64,000 bases of DNA from Planctomycetota bacterium (lineage in GTDB: Bacteria; Planctomycetota; UBA1135; GCA-002686595), in the NCBI GenBank assembly GCA_016795245.1, contig JAEUIA010000064.1:1-64000 (forward strand), read 5' to 3'. Positions 61,257 to 64,000 of this stretch are shown piece after piece (position 1 is the stretch's first letter; the number at the start of each line of letters is the position of its first letter). The translations under genes were made by a program, and so were the position numbers. The notes under the pieces are model-generated. The model ran no database searches and was not told the DNA's origin. It saw only the letters and a list, made by a program, of their open reading frames with translations.

Positions 61257-62029
61257 CGCACAACGCGATCTACGAAGGCAGCGTGTACCACCGACGCACC
61301 GAGCCGCGCCCGCACGAGTTCCGCTATCGGATCTACATGCTGTACCTGGACCTGGATGCGTTGCCGGCGTGGCTCAACGGTGGCTCGGTCTGGTCATGGT
61401 TGAGCCGAGCGGCCGTGTGGTTTCGTCGCGCCGATTACATGGGTCCGACGAACATGCCGTTGAAACAAGCCGTGCTCGACCGTGTCGAACAGACCATCGG
61501 ACGCCGTCCGGCCGGAGCGGTGCGCATCCTCACGCATGCGCGCACCCTGGGCTACGTGTTCAATCCGGTCACGTTCTACTACTGCTTCGACCTGCAGGAT
61601 GAACTCGAAGCCGTCGCGGCCGAGATCACGAACACGCCTTGGCGCGAGCGGCACACATACGTGCTCGACGCGCGAGCGACCGAAGACAGGCAACGTGTGG
61701 CGGCACGCTTTCGCAAGGAATTCCACATCTCACCGTTTCACGGCATGAACCTCGAGTACGACTGGAAGTTCCACACGCCAGAAGAGCTACTCACGGTTGC
61801 GATGGCCAACTTCAAGGAAGGCAAGGCGGTTTTCCACGCGGGGCTGGTCGGTGAGCGCCGCCCGTTCTCGATCGCGTCGCTGGCGAGCGCGATGATTCGT
61901 CATCCGCTGCTCACTCTGCGCATGCATGCGGCCATCTACTGGCAAGCTGCGCGCCTATGGATGAAGCGCACGCCGTTTCACTCTCATCCCGACCATTCCC
62001 CGGCTCTGCCCGACACGCGCACGACATGA
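61253..62029 (+). CDS. DUF1365 family protein
   Basis: This 258-residue protein of DUF1365 begins AIYEGSVYHRRTEPRPHEFR and contains FRYRIYMLYLDLDALPAW, VRILTHARTLGYVFNPVTFY and FRKEFHISPFHGMNLEYDWK, all typical. The biochemical function is unknown, but the family is nearly always next to the amine-oxidase-like and CFA genes, so a role in fatty-acid modification is likely. GTG start at 61253 overlaps the previous stop (GTGA); its stop overlaps the next start. Confidence 0.92.
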   Translation: MTHNAIYEGSVYHRRTEPRPHEFRYRIYMLYLDLDALPAWLNGGSVWSWLSRAAVWFRRADYMGPTNMPLKQAVLDRVEQTIGRRPAGAVRILTHARTLGYVFNPVTFYYCFDLQDELEAVAAEITNTPWRERHTYVLDARATEDRQRVAARFRKEFHISPFHGMNLEYDWKFHTPEELLTVAMANFKEGKAVFHAGLVGERRPFSIASLASAMIRHPLLTLRMHAAIYWQAARLWMKRTPFHSHPDHSPALPDTRTT

Positions 62030-63279
62030 GCAGCGAGACATCGACCTTTGTTCTGCCTGAAGCGCGCACCGCGGCTGCGCAGCGTCCGTCGTTCTTCGAG
62101 CGCCGCGTGCTCGAGCGTCTCTCGCGCATTTCATCGGGCTCGCTGCAGGTCCTGTTCGCGGGGAGGCGGCACGCCTTCGGAGAAACCGGCTCCGACTTCC
62201 CGCCTGCAACCGTGCACGTTCACGATGCGCGCTTCTTCAGTGCCGTAGCCCTGCGGGGAACCGTGGGCGCGGGCGAAGCCTACGCAGCGGGCTGGTGGAG
62301 CAGCGAGGATCTCACCGCCGTCGTGCGCGCAGTCTCGCGCAATGAATCCGTACTCGCCGGCGTCGAGGGCGGCCTGGCGCGACTGGTGCAGCCCTTCCTC
62401 GCCTTGCGTCACCGCTTGCGACGCAACACGCCGAACGGAAGTCGAGCGAACATCGCCGCGCACTACGATCTGTCGAACGAGTTCTTCGAGCTCTTTCTCG
62501 ACGACACGCTGATGTACTCGTGCGGGATCTTCGAACAGGCAGGCACGACGCTGCGCGCAGCCTCGGTCGCCAAGAACGAGCGCATCTGCAAGCTGCTGAA
62601 GCTCGGTCCCGACGATCACCTGCTGGAGATCGGAACCGGTTGGGGCGGATTCTCGATCCACGCCGCGCGCGAGCACGGCTGTCGAGTCACGACGACGACG
62701 ATCTCTCAGGCGCAGTACGACCTCGCCGCAGCGCGCATCCGTGACGCGGGGCTCGAAAATCGCATCACGCTGCTGTTGGAGGACTACCGCAACTTGACGG
62801 GGACCTACGACAAGCTCGTCTCGATCGAGATGATCGAGGCCATCGGTCATCAGTACTACGACGAGTACTTCCGCCGTTGTTCGGCGCTGCTCGCACCCGG
62901 CGGCAGCATGTGCCTCCAGGCGATCACGATCGCCGACCAGATCTACGAACGCGCGAAACGATCCGTCGACTTCATCCAACGCCACATCTTCCCTGGGTCG
63001 TGCATTCCATCCGTCACCGCGTTGTGTTCCTCCATGACCCGCGCCAGCGAACTGCGCGTCGTCGGCTTGGACGACATCGGGCTGCACTACGTGCCTACGC
63101 TCATGCACTGGCGCCAGCGGTTGCTGGACCGTCGCGACGAGGCCCGCGCGCTGGGTTTCAGTGACGAGCTCTTGCGCCTGTGGGATTTCTACTTCTGCTA
63201 CTGCGCCGGCGGATTCGCCGAACGGCGCATCAGCACGGTGCACATGCTGCTCGAGCGCTCGGCGACGAAACCGGCATGA
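62026..63279 (+). CDS. cfa: Cyclopropane-fatty-acyl-phospholipid synthase
   Basis: This 417-residue full-length CFA synthase transfers a methylene group from SAM to double bonds of membrane phospholipid acyl chains. The N-terminal domain (about 40-120) precedes IAAHYDLSNEFFELFLDDTL then MYSCGIFEQ, SAM site LLEIGTGWGGFSIHAA, VSIEMIEAIGHQYYDEYFR, FIQRHIFPGSCIPS and the C-terminal YFCYCAGGFAERRI. All match the family. It overlaps DUF1365 and the DUF2878 gene by four bases each, so it belongs to the same operon. Confidence 0.94.
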   Translation: MSSETSTFVLPEARTAAAQRPSFFERRVLERLSRISSGSLQVLFAGRRHAFGETGSDFPPATVHVHDARFFSAVALRGTVGAGEAYAAGWWSSEDLTAVVRAVSRNESVLAGVEGGLARLVQPFLALRHRLRRNTPNGSRANIAAHYDLSNEFFELFLDDTLMYSCGIFEQAGTTLRAASVAKNERICKLLKLGPDDHLLEIGTGWGGFSIHAAREHGCRVTTTTISQAQYDLAAARIRDAGLENRITLLLEDYRNLTGTYDKLVSIEMIEAIGHQYYDEYFRRCSALLAPGGSMCLQAITIADQIYERAKRSVDFIQRHIFPGSCIPSVTALCSSMTRASELRVVGLDDIGLHYVPTLMHWRQRLLDRRDEARALGFSDELLRLWDFYFCYCAGGFAERRISTVHMLLERSATKPA

Positions 63280-64000
63280 AGCGGATCACCAACTTCGCGC
63301 TGTTCCAAGTCGGCTGGTTCCTGGCCGTTGGTGCTGCCGCGCGCGGATCCATGTGGGCCGGCGTGCTGGCGATGGCGATCGTGGTCGCCATACACCTGGC
63401 ACTCGTCGCCGACCGCAAACGTGAAGCAGGTTACATCCTAGTCGCTGGCCTGATCGGAACCGTCGCCGATACCGTGCTGTCGATCCTCGGCGTGATCATG
63501 TATCCGACCTCGGAAGCAGTGTGGACACAGTGGATCGTGCCACCGTGGATCAGCGCGCTGTGGTTGGGCTTCGCGACGCTGCCGCGTTTCTCGCTCCACT
63601 GGCTCGTCGGGCGACCCTGGCTCGCGGCCGCGTTTGGTGCGATCGGCGGACCGCTCGCGTTCTGGGGCGGCATGCGTCTGGGTGCCGTCGCGCCCAAGCC
63701 CGACAGCGTGATCACCTGGATTGTATTGGCGGTGGAGTACGCGATCGCCACGCCGTTGCTCCTGTGGCTTGCGCCGCAGGACCAGGCGCGAATCGAAACG
63801 CGCGCGCGCCGCAGCGTGCGCTTTGTCGCGAGCGGAACGGGTCTGGTCGTCGTCGCGCTCGCCTGTCTCACTGCCGGATGTGTGGGTATGAAGAAGTCCG
63901 AAATCGAACACGGCCTGCGTGCGCTGCCGAAGAACTCCGGAATCGTGGAAGCCGGTCTGATGCGGCGCGTGGCGCCCGTGACACTGAACGGTGATCCACA
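63276..64000 (+). CDS. DUF2878 membrane protein, possibly fused to a lipoprotein-like region (3' end outside window)
   Basis: The ATG at 63276 overlaps the cfa stop (ATGA), and the frame stays open to the window end (about 241 codons). The first ~170 residues fit DUF2878: ITNFALFQVGWFLAVGAAAR, VAGLIGTVADTVLSILGVIM, PPWISALWLGFATLPRFSLH, several membrane helices. After RIETRARRS there is a further hydrophobic stretch GLVVVALACLTAGC, shaped like a lipobox, then soluble sequence GMKKSEIEHGLRALPKNSG. No stop separates the parts, so it is either a fusion or a DUF2878 protein with an extra helix and tail. Confidence 0.82.
   Translation, partial: MKRITNFALFQVGWFLAVGAAARGSMWAGVLAMAIVVAIHLALVADRKREAGYILVAGLIGTVADTVLSILGVIMYPTSEAVWTQWIVPPWISALWLGFATLPRFSLHWLVGRPWLAAAFGAIGGPLAFWGGMRLGAVAPKPDSVITWIVLAVEYAIATPLLLWLAPQDQARIETRARRSVRFVASGTGLVVVALACLTAGCVGMKKSEIEHGLRALPKNSGIVEAGLMRRVAPVTLNGDP

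Noticed and set aside
1..64000. CRISPR array, rRNA genes or insertion sequences
   Set aside because: No spaced direct repeats of CRISPR type, no rRNA sequence, and no transposase ORF were seen anywhere in the window.

Overview
The window is GC-rich, densely coded bacterial DNA and looks chromosomal. The best guess for its source is a member of the Planctomycetota or a close relative. The clues are a WD40-repeat Ser/Thr kinase, several large exported Cys-rich proteins sharing a C-terminal CPCGNTGAxGHGCGSS-type domain, FG-GAP and fasciclin proteins, and many DUF-type envelope genes. This is inferred from gene content only; no rRNA or other taxonomic marker is present.

Layout. 1-5431: the right end of an integrative element, with a tyrosine integrase (cut by the window edge), a WD40 kinase, short iterons, and a displaced 3' half of a tRNA-Arg(CCU) gene that marks the attachment site. 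5.6-10.7 kb: small housekeeping or unknown genes (DUF1801, SEC-C, VOC, an exported LigB-type dioxygenase), ending in a very short membrane protein that appears to be a selenoprotein (in-frame UGA at 10642 followed by a SECIS-like hairpin). 11-19.5 kb: four exported proteins, three of which end in a near-identical ~150-residue domain. 20.5-30.2 kb: a tightly overlapping minus-strand operon (class III aminotransferase, nitrilase-family amidase, Orn/Lys/Arg decarboxylase, ATP-grasp ligase, C45 acyltransferase/hydrolase, DUF454) with a divergent aldehyde dehydrogenase, suggesting an unusual amine or polyamine pathway. 30.2-35.2 kb: a minus-strand set of envelope and unknown genes, part of it compositionally distinct. 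35.3-36.7 kb: divergent HxlR regulator and pirin.

36.8-42.9 kb: a sulfur operon with an exported ETHE1-like metallohydrolase fused to three rhodanese domains, a split YeeE/YedE transporter, an exported triple rhodanese and an ArsR regulator, with a palindrome in the spacer of the likely promoter; a K+ channel gene and a UspA gene follow. 43-50.7 kb: exported hydrolase, CBS protein, protein-L-isoaspartate methyltransferase, SanA/YdcF-like protein, M60-like peptidase and a di-haem oxidoreductase. 51.3-64 kb: a light and oxidative stress locus with class II photolyase, SRPBCC protein, fasciclin protein, an ECF sigma factor with an RskA-type anti-sigma, and a cobalamin-binding protein with the Wx9EH photoreceptor motif but no DNA-binding domain. 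The last is divergent from a lipid-modification operon (DUF1295, CFA-type methyltransferase, flavin amine-oxidase-like protein, DUF1365, CFA synthase, DUF2878) that runs off the window.

The strongest leads are the small selenoprotein, the amine operon, the exported persulfide system, the B12 sensor with its lipid operon, and the tRNA-bounded element end. All calls come from reading the sequence; no database search was possible.
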